Part shown: positions 22,225-33,790 of the stretch, piece after piece | How positions within the stretch are numbered: position 1 is the first letter of the stretch | Layout of the letters: the number at the start of each line of letters is the position of its first letter | DNA from: Dryococelus australis | Taxonomy: Eukaryota; Arthropoda; Insecta; Phasmatodea; Phasmatidae | DNA: 64,000 nucleotides | Direction: 5' to 3' | NCBI GenBank assembly: GCA_029891345.1 | Contig: CM057005.1 | Location: 59,847,760-59,911,759, forward strand | The notes under the pieces: generated by a model | The model's input: the letters and a program-made list of their open reading frames with translations, nothing else | The model's database searches: none | Told to the model about the DNA's origin: nothing | Translations under genes and position numbers: made by a program

Positions 22225-23400
22225 ATGGAAGACATACTTAATGTTGAAGAACCAATAAGTTATGAATATGCAATCACCAGTATGGAAGTACATTTATATG
22301 ACACGTTCTGAGCAGGTTTCATAGGAATAAGAATTGCTATACAAAATCATGATATTTACACATTACCATCGAAATGATGTTTAAGGTTTAGAGGAACAAT
22401 TAAAAAGACAGCCGATGCAACTAATCCAGCAACTACAGTAATAGTGAGAAGCATAATACTTCATTTAATCGATAGAATTGCATATCTGCACAATGGTGTT
22501 GAAATCGATCAAACACAAGATGTTAGAATTACTTCCACGTTAAAGTAATATCTCTCGGGAACTGTAAACAATCTTTACACAGAGTTAATAGGTGGGTGGA
22601 GCAATGCTAATAATTTAACACCACAAATAAACCCAGGCAGAATATAGGAAGTTCTTATAGCATAAAGTATAGTTTTGGGCATTGGTGAGGACTATAAATA
22701 TGTAATATTAAATGCTAACAAGAATTAATTGTTCCTTTTGCTAACATGAATTTAAATGCTATATACAACATGGTTAATAAAAAGAAATTGTAACATTTGA
22801 ATTAAACAGTGTCGAATGGCTAATGCCACATATCGAAAAAGGGAAGAATCTAAATATTGCATTCAAATTGTAGGCTTTGGAGACATTTCCAGATCTACCG
22901 ATGTCACAAAAAATACTATAGAATGTGAAATCAGGTTTTTTCATTTGAGAAACCATGATTTGTCGGTATTTGATTTCAAACAAATCGATAAAACAATTTA
23001 AAAGTTGATAGATCAGTATTTGATAATTGTGATATGAAAATTATTAAACTGTATCCAAACAGTCAAGCTTATCCATATACCAATTTAAATGCAAAGATTT
23101 GAGATGGAGAATTCCTTATTTGCTACAATATGTACTGAAAGTTCCAGGAAATGTATTAAAACAAAATCAGCTCACCGATCCTAGAACCTGAATCAGTTAA
23201 AACCAGAGAAATGTAATTTGTATTTCATGTAAGTGAACAAGATGACACAATTACCAATAGTGTAATTGATTAACAAATTGAAAGTATTGCAAATACACCA
23301 ATTCCAGCAAATATGCAAGCTTATGTATTGAAAAATTCACAAGATGAGCTACAATGTAAGAGATAAGCTGGTGAAGATAATGACTTGAGTCAGTAGACAA
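22225..23400 (+). pseudogene. Large structural (capsid-like) protein of the virus-like element, heavily decayed
   Basis: The ATG at 22225 starts MEDILNVEEPISYEYAITSM. The same frame carries recognisable protein through 23400 (IILHLIDRIAYLHNGVEIDQ near 22450, VLGIGEDYKYVILNANKN near 22675) with a dozen or more in-frame stops. From about 22800 two other frames become the better reading, for example 22816-23001. The length (~390 codons), beta-rich pattern and position after small structural genes fit a major capsid-type protein. That is inference from context, not from a diagnostic motif. Confidence 0.45.
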
Positions 23401-23439
23401 TGAGACACATTATTAACATGTTTTGCAATGTGAAATGAT

Positions 23440-23872
23440 TTCAGTGCCCAGAAACCCAGAAAAATTAATAATTAACGAATTAGCTATTACTGACATGGAA
23501 GATCACGCAGCTTCAAACCACCATTCCACTGAAATATGTATGCCCTAAATACAAGGAAACAAGTAGATGGGTAACCAAACACCACCACAGTTTAACCTGG
23601 GAAAGTGGGTTTATGGAATATGAGAATATTGAAGGTATTTGCGAGCAATATTTAAAGAATTACAAAGTGCAGGGAATGGGACAGCAACAGGTATTCAAAA
23701 AGAATACCATTACCCATCATTCAAACAATTATATAAAATCTACAGATCTAATTCAATGTTACTCTCTGCAGAGGAAAACTCTGAATTAATGCTAAAATTG
23801 TCATTGATGTCTGACTCATGTGAAACAGATTATTATGATTCGCCCCCTGAGTCACCATTGGATATTATATGA
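23440..23872 (+). pseudogene. Last rightward gene of the virus-like element, decayed
   Basis: Two frames carry it. One has LKYVCPKYKETSRWVTKHHH and SLTWESGFMEYENIEGI around 23540-23640. The other runs from 23639 with QKEYHYPSFKQLYKIYRSNS and an acidic, Ser/Pro-rich end (DYYDSPPESPLDII) to a stop at 23870-23872. The change of frame near 23640 indicates an indel. I do not recognise the family. Confidence 0.45.
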
Positions 23873-25714
23873 GTAATATGGCATTATCTGGGATGAGTGC
23901 AATTTAGTAGCTATATAAAAGTACTTATTTGTGCAAGCATATACATTGTAAAGTTGGATCAAGACAAGAACGAGGTCACATGCTCATGCATATGGAAATT
24001 AAAGTATAAATTGAATATTGCCAAGTTAATTGTACATTAGAGTAAACCTTTTAGAAATTTTTTTGGAAAGTAACAGTTTTGCTGTTTTTTTACTCAAGTG
24101 CAACTTGCATCTCTAGAAACTCTTGTTTGTTTCATTAAAAAAAATTTCCATTAGAAGCTGAAAAATTGTAATGATTTAATATCCAGTTCATATCTGACAA
24201 AATGTAGTGTTCACCATCGAAGATATGTATTCACACTTTTACTGGAATGTATAATACTACTGCAAGACAGCCAAACAGATGGAAATACTACAAATATTGT
24301 CAAAGGGAAGAAATTGTCTAAAAAAAAAGTTGTTTTTATAAACATTTAATGTTTTCAATATGTACTTTGTAGCAATATAAATGGTTTGAAACTACTTAAT
24401 TGTGTTTTACTGACATTACGAATGCATGAATTGTAATATTACCATATTCTGACAACAAAATGTTACGTGCATTTAACAATAAAGGTGTGTGGGTGGGATA
24501 TTGATTAAACGTACATTTAAAATGAGTAATGTACTCCAATTGCTCCCTTCTTAATAGAAATTTGGCCATACCATATAAAACTTAGGAATACGTAGAAGGC
24601 GTTAAAAAGCAAGCAACTGTTACCACAGAGCGAGGCTCCACTAACATGAAGCAAATCATAATTTCCTGGCACCAACAGATATCTAATTGTAATATTTAGT
24701 AATGTTATTGGATTTTCATTTGCAACAATTTTATTAATGTATTTTAAATATTCCTATTCAAAACTAATGTATTTGTTCAATTATATGCGAGCCTTAAATA
24801 AATTTTTATCCACTAAGCTTTTCATCCTGGCGTTTTCTTCCTTTCCTCGAAGTCTAATAACTACGTAATATTTTTCGAAGCTTTCTCCACGTTAAAAAAT
24901 GTACAACCGAAATTAAGACCACGTTGAAGATCTGTAAAATCCTGGCTTCAATTTTCAGAAAATTCTAAAACAAGATTGGAAATTTTAAATATTCAATATT
25001 TGATATTAATGAAATATTCCTTACATGTAAGGAACTTTAAATGTCAAATGCAAATTTAATTTCAACAAGTAAATGATTGAAAAGTGTAAAATATAACAAA
25101 TTGTATTGCGACGAAGTACATAACGACAAACCCCATTGTTATTTACGTGAAGTGACTTAGTAAAAAGTATGGAATGGCCCTACATAGGCCTACAAGCAAT
25201 GATGCATGCATATATTCATGCATGCGTACGTTCATGCACACATCCAAACATAAGCAACTATAAACGTAATGAATACATAGAAATATACACATAGAAATAG
25301 TCATACGCAAATTTTTTTTCTACTGTCACATTTTAACACTTCAGTTTTCTTCGCATATCTTTGCTATGTAAGTATATGTGCGTTAGTGTATTGTTTTATA
25401 TTTCTGCATCAGCCTAAGTTCGCTGCTCTAGTTAAAAGTTGAGATTTTGTTTGTTTAAAAATTTTTAAACCCGAAATAATTATCCAATACATATATAATG
25501 TGCTATTCATGTGCAATTATACAATGTTGTGCAGCGTGAAAACACAATGACGACATTCTTTCGATTTTAATATAAAAAAATTTTGTTATGCTTCCTTTTA
25601 AGTCCGCATTACTTTAAGTCCGCGATTACGTTAAAAAGAAACAACAAGGGTGTATATACATAAATCACATAGTTTTGTATACGAGGAAATTACAAATGGT
25701 TTAACCGTTATTAC
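23873..25714. other. No recognisable gene
   Basis: This is AT-rich flank. I found no terminal inverted repeat for the virus-like element and no gene. CATGCATG-type dinucleotide-rich sequence lies near 25200-25230. Confidence 0.45.
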
Positions 25715-25868
25715 CCGTGGAGTTGTCCGTAGGCTGGAAATTTTGCCTGTGTATAGCTGCTATCCATTTCTGCTTCAAATTCGTATCCTTTGGAAAACCA
25801 AACACAGGCACTTTTGGGCCGTTGTCATAATTTCCTCGACATTTCGGGACACAGCATCGAAACGGCAT
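25715..25868 (-). CDS. THAP-domain exon (first coding exon, partial domain)
   Basis: From an ATG at 25868 the minus strand encodes MPFRCCVPKCRGNYDNGPKV, then VFGFPKDTNLKQKWIAAI and NFQPTDNST. This is the N-terminal part of a THAP zinc finger: Cys pair C-x4-C, the FPKD block and the conserved Trp, at the usual positions. The second half (the C..H pair and AVPTIF-like block) is absent from the contiguous frame. A splice donor (G|GTAATA, intron from 25714) falls exactly where Val-Cys would be split, so a second exon on the minus side is expected. THAP proteins bind DNA and include transcription factors and P-element-type transposases. I could not find the next exon. Confidence 0.65.
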
Positions 25869-26749
25869 TATATATAAACTTGAATATAAATTCATACTGT
25901 AGGCTAGGCTATTTTATAACCACCCGGACTTGACTACCCGTGAAGCACGACGAACTGCACTTGAAACGGTCAGGTAGTCGAGGGCGAGGGTGTCTGGAAT
26001 ACCAGCCGGTGAGACTACATAGTGTGATGTCAGGACACCATGCGACGACAGTGAAGGGGCTTTCATCTCTAGGGGATGTTGGAGAGGACCCCTCTTCCTT
26101 GCTTCGTACATGTGTGTGTTTTTTCACTAAAAATACTATTATTTAAGAGTTAAGGAATTTAAACAAAGGGTAACATAAAAATTATCAAGGAAATGTTACT
26201 ATTAAAGTTTAGTTCCCACTTAGCTGTAACATTTTTGCGTTTTTTATGGGTATTTACAGAATTTTTGGAAAAATTACTTTTTTCTTATGTTTAGAATAAA
26301 AATTTGAAATTTAAGATTTTTATTATAGTATTAAATAAGCGGATTACTTGTAAATTTTATAGACAACCGCAGATACTAATCTTGGGGATTAGGTTTTTTA
26401 CTGGCAATAACTTACTGTAAAGTTGCGTTGTACTACACTTTTTTTTTAAATTACAAGTTCCTCTGTTTATAGTTATTTGACTATAAAGTCAGTATATTTA
26501 AGGACCGTAAGATTTTAACATATTTTGTTTTTGATTACTTTCTATAACTAATTTTGTAAAATAGTAATATGAACACTTTGCACTCTTTGATTGAGAAATT
26601 CCAGCACAGAGCAAAATCTTCAATGCAATAATGGAACTTAGTCACTCCATATATTAAGAAATTTACAATGAGGCTCTGCCCAAACACGATTAAAGTTTGA
26701 AGAGCAAATCCTCTTTCTCTGAACTGACCACGTAGGCCAGCTATTTACG
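25869..26749. other. No recognisable gene
   Basis: Three overlapping 60-70 codon frames at 25909-26146 are mutual shadows. The rest is AT-rich with poly-T. Confidence 0.45.
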
Positions 26750-27060
26750 TCAAACGCGCTAGTGCAAAGGTTTCCGGCGTAATGATATCATCCCACGTTG
26801 TCAAGTGGTACGGCTTACACCATCGATTTGACGTGGCCCCACAGCCAAAAGTCAGGTGGTGTGATGTCAGGTGTCTACATATCCACCGGTTCGGGAAGGA
26901 CATGTCGAGGTGCCGGCGAACCGCGATGGCGAAATTAGGCGGGGGCCCGTCCAGCTGGAACCACATCGCCCCACGAGCACCTAAAGGAACTTCCTCCAAG
27001 TATTCCGGTAACGCGTCCTGCAAGAAATGCAGATGCGTGGCACCTCCGAGACTGCGACCG
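26750..27060 (-). pseudogene. Tc1/mariner-type DDE transposase fragment
   Basis: Minus-strand translation reads GGATHLHFLQDALPEYLEEV, then MWFQLDGPPPNFAIAVRRHL and DMSFPNRWI. This matches the arrangement around the second catalytic Asp of mariner-like DDE transposases (QxDGAPxHF then a FPxRWI block). The Ala-Pro-x-His part is altered (GPPPNF). Beyond RWI the WPxRSPDLxPxDF block is not readable, so it is degenerate or shifted. There is no start and no N-terminal helix-turn-helix. It ends about 50 bp from a TA-long terminus at 27112 but lies outside it. Confidence 0.65.
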
Positions 27061-27111
27061 TGCGGTACTGAGCGTTGTTATCGGGCACGCAGACCTGCGC
27101 ACAGTCTGGTA

Positions 27112-27735
27112 TAGGCTGTTCATGGTAAAGTGAGCACTTGTAAAACCAACCTTTCAGAAATGTCACTGTCCCTAACTACACATGGTATTTTAAGGGGCGT
27201 AGTTGGCAACGAAAGAGGGAAAGTAGTTACTTGTTTTAACATTGAGAAAATACTAGTAAAGGCTGTTCACGGTAAAGTGAGCACTTTTGAAATCGGCCCT
27301 AGAAAAACGTCACGGGCGAAGTGAGTGACATGCGCGCAGTAAAATTGTTAACGAAGAATGAAAAGTAGTTCCATATCATAAAATCGAATCAAAAGAATGA
27401 GGTAATCATTTGTGATAATTTAAATAATTTCTTTCGCTTTTTTCAAATGCATCGAAGTGTTGAAATGAGCAGATTTTCAAAACATTTTATTTTTTAATTA
27501 TTTCGTAGTTTCATCTGACCGACGCAAGAATAAAGTGACAAGGCCCATGACAATGTTAATTTTGCGTAAGGTGGAAGAATACACTGTGCATACAAGTAGA
27601 TCTTAAGCTGTGATTTCAAAAGTGCTCATTTTACCACCAACAGCGTAAATGTGTAAATACTGAAATTATTTCTTTCATTTTCTGCTTTTAATGCTTGTAG
27701 TTGAAATAATGAGTAAATTTGCAAAATGTCGACCT
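27112..27735 (-). mobile_element. TA-long MITE interrupted by another TA-long, right end lost
   Basis: The left terminus is TAGGCTGTTCATGGTAAAGT. The family interior runs to 27258, is interrupted by a full TA-long, and resumes near 27646 with GAAATTATTTCTTTCATTTT (family-type block) before fading out. The far terminus is not recognisable. Confidence 0.65.
27259..27646 (-). mobile_element. TA-long MITE nested in TA-long
   Basis: It starts AAGGCTGTTCACGGTAAAGT and ends CTCATTTTACCACCAACAGCG (right terminus decayed). The interior is collinear with the copy at 12.95 kb, including CAAGTAGATCTTAAGCTG. Confidence 0.8.
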
Positions 27736-27779
27736 TAACGCATAATTTAACGCCTAATTTTTCTATTGTGAACCCAGCT

Positions 27780-28330
27780 TAAAAGAACAGGTCGCTGAGG
27801 GCAACACCACTCAGGCTGGTAAACATCGGCGACGGAAACTCCACGGTGCGAGGAATGGCCACGGGCGACGCGCGCTCCCAGAAGCATTTCTCACCTTCAT
27901 CCTGCCGCGAAGAGACGACGAAGTGGAAGCGGGGCAAGAGAGGGGACGAGCCAGATGAAAAGCCGCGACATCACACGGAATAGAGGAGCGGGCAGGGTAA
28001 AGCGAAGCCGGCGTTGTAGCGAGGTGCGGCCACTTGACTTCCCGGAGGCCGCTGGCTCTCCTGGGAGCACGGGGGGTGAAAATGGCTGAGGACGTGAGGT
28101 GGGGTGAAGTCGTCGGCAAGGTGCAATCACTCAAGGCTCCCGCTCATGGCTTGGGGGGGATTCACCAGTCTGCGGCCCCTCTACTCCTACCTGCTCGCAC
28201 GGTCACGGGTGTGATAACTGTTTTGGCCGCTGGAGCACACATCATGTCCTCCCCCCTTGTTCCGCACATCATTTCCGTTTCCGGCTGGGACGGGAAGTGG
28301 GCGGTTTAACGCGCCCGTCTGCCTCGCGTT
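27780..28330. other. GC-rich island
   Basis: This ~550-bp patch is much richer in G and C than its surroundings and contains CpG-rich blocks. Overlapping frames of 77-107 codons exist on both strands, as expected of GC-rich DNA; none shows a domain I recognise. It could be a promoter-type CpG island or a GC-rich repeat. Confidence 0.4.
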
Positions 28331-28357
28331 GCGTTTTCCCTCACAAATACTTTTATT

Positions 28358-28380
28358 TGGGCAGTTCACGGTAAAGTAGA
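28358..28380 (+). repeat. Solo TA-element terminus
   Basis: GGGCAGTTCACGGTAAAGTA resembles the TA-element end without any family interior beside it. Confidence 0.45.
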
Positions 28381-28394
28381 GAAAAGCTAAACCA

Positions 28395-28879
28395 ATATTT
28401 CTGAGGAACATCCCGTTCCTGTTTCTATTGCCCGTCGATACCTGTGGCTAATACCTGTTATTGAGAAAACCTGTTATGGGTAAGCAGTGTGCTAGGCCGC
28501 GTTGTTCCGCTATCTCACCTTGTTCTCGAATACCTGTTATTAGCCATGCACTGGCCTGATCTTTTTCGCTATCCTCCTCGTAGTCTCATTCTATCAACAA
28601 CCTTCTGAAAACAGTAAAAACTAAACTAAAATTATATATATGAAAACATGACTTCAGTGTTCTCGTCCGTAAATACTATTGGGATGCAGGATATTGGACG
28701 ATAGGAACAGATACGACGAAATTATATCGTAGAGTGTCGAATAAAAAGCGAGTACTTGTGATTGTTCCTGCCTCAGTTACAGACAGGGATGGCGACAGGT
28801 ATCTCCAGAAACTGGGAACAGGTATCAACTGTTTTCGCCTAATATATTTTGCTGATAACAGGTATTGAAAATACGCTCC
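28395..28879. repeat. Cluster of ACCTGTTAT motifs in both orientations
   Basis: On the left, ATACCTGTGGCTAATACCTG, AAACCTGTTATGGG and AATACCTGTTATTAGCC occur in one orientation (28437-28545). On the right, ACAGGTATC, GAACAGGTATC and GATAACAGGTATTG occur in the other (28795-28865). CAGGGATGGCGACAGG near 28784 resembles a hAT-type end. It may be a degraded inverted-repeat transposon. Confidence 0.4.
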
Positions 28880-29109
28880 ATCTCTATGGTAAAGTGAGCA
28901 CTTTTGAAAGTCATCTAATTTGGAATAATAGTCAAAAATATATTTTATTTTATACTAATACGTTAACTTCTGAGTGGCGTGGTATACACGCACTATTTTT
29001 ATTACTTACATGGCAATATTTATTTAAAAAGATGGTTAAACAGTAAAACATGTGCGAAATGAAAAGAAACTAGGGCCTCAAAAATGCTCACTTTACCGCG
29101 AACAGCCTA
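28880..29109 (+). mobile_element. TA-short MITE, left end eroded
   Basis: The left end survives from ATGGTAAAGTGAGCACTTTT. The interior has AATATATTTTATTTTATAC and GATGGTTAAACAG. The right end CTCACTTTACCGCGAACAGCC is intact. Confidence 0.8.
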
Positions 29110-30811
29110 TAATTCTAAACGACTCTTTGGTTGTACTTGGATAAGATGGATTGGAGGGGCGGCCAAATTCGAAACATTGTGATAGAAGTCAACAACAGAG
29201 AGTAAACAGTGTCTTTGATACTAAGCAAACAGAATTTAATACTTTATATGCTATATAGCCGTTTACAGTACAGTGAACTGCTGGGTTTAACAATGGAGAA
29301 GTTTTATTAATTTTTTTCAAAAAAGTAAATTAAAATTACTTGCAGTAAAGTCCTGCTTACTGCATGTGTAAATATTGAACGGAATGAAGTATCGATTGTG
29401 ATTTATGTATTTTTACTTGTAAAGGTTAGTAATAATTAATTTCATTAAACTGCGTCGCTCTTGCAGTACTTTCATCAAACTGAATACCATGCATTAGTAA
29501 GACGGTTTCGAGTTGAAAATACCTCTTGTTTCAAAGAGAAACTAATCGATTAATTTGTATTTAAACGAACTTTAGTTTCATGGTTATCTTAATGGCATAA
29601 AGGGCCGTATCAGTGAAGTTCAGAGTGGCGCTATTAATAGTTTCTCCGTGAGCATCCTTTCCACAAGTATTTCAAACATTCTAACGCAGCGTAATACGAA
29701 AGAACTTTCAATGAATGAAGTGAAGGTTTCACAAAGACGTCCACATTGTTGTTTTCGCGTTTATAAAGTTCAAAGAAGCGCCAAAACGTGCACTGGAAGT
29801 GTAAGATTAGAGTTCATTAAGTGCACGGATCGTTTCGGGTGTTCGTAAAACCAAGTTGTTGTTTTAAACTTGCACACTTTTCGTGCACCCACGAAAAAAA
29901 AAAAAAAAAAAACCGAAAATCCGGCGTTAGCTCGCTACGCGTTTATCGAGATCTCCGCCTTGTAAGTTTTTGGCGTTTAATTAATTTGATGGTCTCGTTT
30001 TTGCGTTCGAGACGAGAACAGTTAACCAAACAACACGCCTGCCGAGCGAAGCAGACAGGCAGCGATGGAGTTTGTAAAGCTTGCGTCGCGGGCGAGTCTG
30101 GAAGTTTGGGGCTGGGGCTTGTCCGCTGGGGACTACGGGCGCAAACGAGGTAATGGAAAAAACTGGAGAAGAAGTGAAATGGAAGATACCCCTGGTAGTG
30201 TGGAGGCGATCGGAACTGCCACCATTGATATTTGATTTTACGTTTGCGTAAAGGATATCTGCTCCAGATCACTGCGGCAGGGGACGAGCTTTTGGCCCTC
30301 GCGGTTACGCATACAAAAGAGAGAGATAAAGAAGGGAACTGATATTTAGCAAGGAACGGTTTTTGTTTTTAACATTGCGTCGACATTTATCCTCCAAAGT
30401 TTTAAATTAAATATTCGGGGGAAAAAAAGGGGGGAACTATGTATTCCTTGTAAAGGTAACGAGACTGCGATAAGTTAAGTCCAGCGCCATGGTTTTTGTA
30501 AAATAAAAGAAAAAAATTGTGTGTTAAACTACAGTATTCCGTGTTCATTTCTATTAACCTTAATATTGAGATTTTTCTGGAACACATTTTGCAATCCAAC
30601 TCAAGGGCTACTAAACGATTTCAAAGCAATAAACTAGTAGTTAGGGTTTTTGTGAACCCTTTTTTTTTTGTTATCAATATTTAAATAAACTAAATATCAA
30701 AATCAAAATATACTATTGTTTCTTGCAGAGTTCTGCTTGTTCCTGGAGAAGTTTGCATTTTTTTAAATTTGTACGTGCGTGGTAAAGCCTAGGCAAAAAT
30801 ATAGTTATAGC
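29110..30811. other. No recognisable gene; A-run
   Basis: An A-run lies at 29895-29912. Opposing ~110-codon frames at 29821-30272 overlap each other and lack domains, so I do not call them. Confidence 0.45.
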
Positions 30812-31104
30812 TAGAGACCTGCAAAATTCGCGTTATTATTTGAGGAAAGAATAGACTTCAAAACGTCATACATTTCTTTTGGTTTTATTAATTGGTTACA
30901 GCTTCCCTGGCACCTCCCGGATGTATTTGAACCAATAATAAACAATTTACATCACGTGGGCCAATCACGTCCAAACGAGTCGAAAGGGAAAATGGCACCT
31001 GACTTCTACGCGAGCCAATAAACAAACGATCCTGACTCGAGTATACAAAGGACGGCGAAGTTCATCGTACAGTCGGAAAATAACGCGAGCTGTACAGGTC
31101 TCTA
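30812..31104 (+). mobile_element. hB hAT-like MITE, perfect 8-bp target duplication
   Basis: It starts TAGAGACCTGCAAAATTCGC and ends AACGCGAGCTGTACAGGTCTCTA (last 20 bases shown by position 31085-31104). GTTATAGC occurs immediately on both sides (30804-30811 and 31105-31112). The interior belongs to the same subgroup as the copy at 44.92 kb (GGTTACAGCTT, CCTGGCACCTCCCGGA). Confidence 0.9.
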
Positions 31105-32484
31105 GTTATAGCTTATTCGGGGTTAGCTAAGCTCATTTGAAGTCAACCTATTAGAAATGTCACTGTCCCTGCCTGCATATATTTTAACCGTAATGTTGAG
31201 TGGTACGCGCACAGTAAATTTGGTAAAGACGAATGGAAAGTAGTTCCATAACCTCAATTTTGAATTAAAGGGGTTTGGTAAATATTTAGACGATTTGATC
31301 CGAGGTATAGAAATCGTTTGAAATCGTTAAGAAGATATGTTTATTTACTAGTATTTCAGCTTGTTATATTAGTAAAGTTTTAATAACTCAATAACCTTTT
31401 CTGACCGCAGCTCTATTTAAAAAAAAAACAATCACGGTTTTAAATTTCTACAGTAAATAACAGATTTTTTAACTCAATGTGAAGAATAAGGATAGCAACT
31501 TGAAAGCGGTGATTTTATTTTAAAACAATAGTGAATAACTTAGTACTCATAAAAATTCACAGGAAACAAATTGATTACCATACAAAAAAAAATAGCAGCT
31601 CAGTTGTGAAAATAGACGTAATAAATTTATGACAAATAGAGATCTTTGTTTCATATTTACTCCCAAACAACGAATGCGTTTGGAATCAAGATTCACGAGT
31701 CAGATGTTAAGAGTTGTGATATTTCGTTGGTGCAGATATTCACAGCTGGACAAGATTCGAACACAGGATTTCTTTGAAACCGAGATAGTTCTATCTGTAA
31801 TCGGGTAATTTAGTGGCGCAACCGTCCAAAAGTATTGAACTCCGCGGTAAATATTTTCTGCATCAAACTGTGGCCCATGAAGATCAACAGCTAAGACTTC
31901 TCTTCTCCTAGCGTTGCGTATTGAAAATGCTCAAAAGATAACATATTCTGGCGCGCGCAGTCACGGCGCCATGAGAGGTATCAGCGACTCTTTTCACTGT
32001 CATAAAGGAATCAAGTCACGTAACTTTTATTACACATGTAACGGCGCTTCATTGCCACGTCCGAATGCGTGGTTGCCGCTCAAGAGTGGTGATTTCCGAG
32101 CTGCCCGTACTGACGAGGTACTGTTGGTTCTTTTACGAACCAATATTCGCCTAATCGTTCTTTCCCACTGGACAGGCGGCTTTGACAAGACCTAAAGACT
32201 ATCTTTTACACGTAGGGAAAGGAAAGATTTAACTATTCTTTAAGGACCCCATTTGCCTGGGGTTATTTCCGTGTTTTTGTGGCGCAGGGGCAAGGGAGCG
32301 GTAAAGGTGACGATGGCAAAGGGATTGTGAGCCCCATCGCCCCTAAGCACAACGCACTAAACCGGCGAGCAAGCTATTCTTGTGCAGTATGGTAACCACA
32401 TTGCACTTTAAGCCATGACCCTTTAATCCAAAATGTATCAAAGATCATAGCAATTGCTATCATATTTACGCATGTATTCGGCCA
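31105..32484. other. No recognisable gene
   Basis: 31740-31830 contains a tRNA-like patch on the minus strand (GTTCGAATCTTGTCC), possibly a degraded SINE head. The 93-codon frame at 31914-32195 has no recognisable domain. Confidence 0.4.
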
Positions 32485-32719
32485 TAGACTGTTCACAGTA
32501 AAGTGAGCACTTTTGAAGCCCTAGTTACTTTTTCCGTTCAGCCAGTTTTTATCCTGTAACCACCTTTTTAGAATAAATATCGTAATTTAGGAAATAAACA
32601 GTGTGTATGTTCCACCGCACTTGGAAGTTAACATGTAAGGCTACAATAAAATATATTTATTGACTATTATTCCAAATGAGAGGGCTTTCAAAAGTGTTGA
32701 CTTTAACATGAACAGGCTA
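32485..32719 (-). mobile_element. TA-short MITE, reverse
   Basis: It starts TAGACTGTTCACAGTAAAGT and ends TTGACTTTAACATGAACAGG-CTA. The interior AATAAAATATATTTATTGAC is shared with other copies. Confidence 0.85.
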
Positions 32720-33580
32720 GAGTACAATTTGAGATACAGGCACGTAGAAAAACGCTATTATAGGTGCTGTGCGGCGTTTCGCGTAAAGTAGCTTAGCCTA
32801 AACAAGTTCTACTAACGCAATTTGCCTAAAAGCGCTTAGCCTTCAGGCGATTTGCCAAGCAATCGCCTAGCCTGAAAGGTGTTTACATTCTAATCCACAA
32901 CCTTCCTTAAACATTAAGACAGGTATCTTACCCATTGGAGGTTAGCTTTGCAACCCAACAAGCATTTCGCCTAAATGCATTTAGCTCACATTGTAGGTGA
33001 AACGGGTGCCCGTTTTAAACTATCCTAGAAGGCTGCGGAAATTTTTGTTCCGAAGTGCGCGAAGTCCTAAAAGTACACTTTACGCCTCGTATCACGTATG
33101 TATTATTTCTGTAAACCAACGCATTGAACTAGTTCCGTCGAACAAGGAGGGGGTTTCACACACGCTGTACTATAGTAGATAGTCGGGCATCTAAAATTCA
33201 TTCTCATCTCTACATTTCCAGAGGTTTTTTCCTTCCTCTTGTTCTCAAAAATTGTGCGTTTTTTTTTTTTTTTTTTTTTTGACATTGCTATAATGGATTT
33301 CCTAACTCCGTCTACCATTGCAATAACTGCTGGATTCAAATAACTATCCCAACGGTTTCTTAGGCTGACTACATGGCCTATGTTTCAGCGGAGTTATAAG
33401 CCCCGAGTCAAGAGTTCCCGATTTCGAGTTCCAGTTAGGCGTAAACCCGTGAAGATGTTTCTTTTAAGTTTTAATGTTAGGTTATTTCAGTACACCATTC
33501 ATTTTCCGTCTCACCTGGTGTCATAACATTTGGGAGGTACAAGCAATATTTAATTTCCATCCAACAAGGTTAGTTTAGGG
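32720..33580. repeat. Short-motif cluster and T-run
   Basis: At 32765-32995 the motif TTNGCCTAAANGC followed by TTAGCC recurs in diverged form at least four times (for example TTTGCCTAAAAGCGCTTAGC and TTTCGCCTAAATGCATTTAGC). A T-run lies at 33259-33280. I see no gene. Confidence 0.45.
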
Positions 33581-33790
33581 GCCGCTGTAGTCGCGTGGCT
33601 ATCGCACTGGCCTTTCACAAAGGCGATTCGTCGGGATCACGCCCGTTTTTGGCGTGTGATAATTGTGGCGGATGTTGCCATCGGTAGGCACGTTTCTCGG
33701 GGTTCTTCCGTTTTCTCCGCCAGTACGTCTCCGTCGTTGCTCCATCTCTATCTCACTTCGCCAGGGCTGGTGCTAAAGATCATGTTATTA
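33581..33790 (+). mobile_element. Diverged tRNA-headed SINE, SINE-A-like
   Basis: The head GGGGCCGCTGTAGTCGCGTG and CGCACTGGCCTTTCACAAAG resembles an A-box region. The body has TTCTCGGGGTTCTTCCGTTT and CTCTATCTCACTTCGCC, in the same order as SINE-A. The B box is weak (CGGGATCACGCCC). Confidence 0.55.

Noticed and set aside
27811..28309. Overlapping 77-107 codon frames on both strands
   Set aside because: Stop codons are rare by chance in GC-rich DNA; no domain or start context supports any of them.
29821..30272. Opposed 110-codon frames
   Set aside because: They overlap each other antisense, include an A-run, and show no domain.
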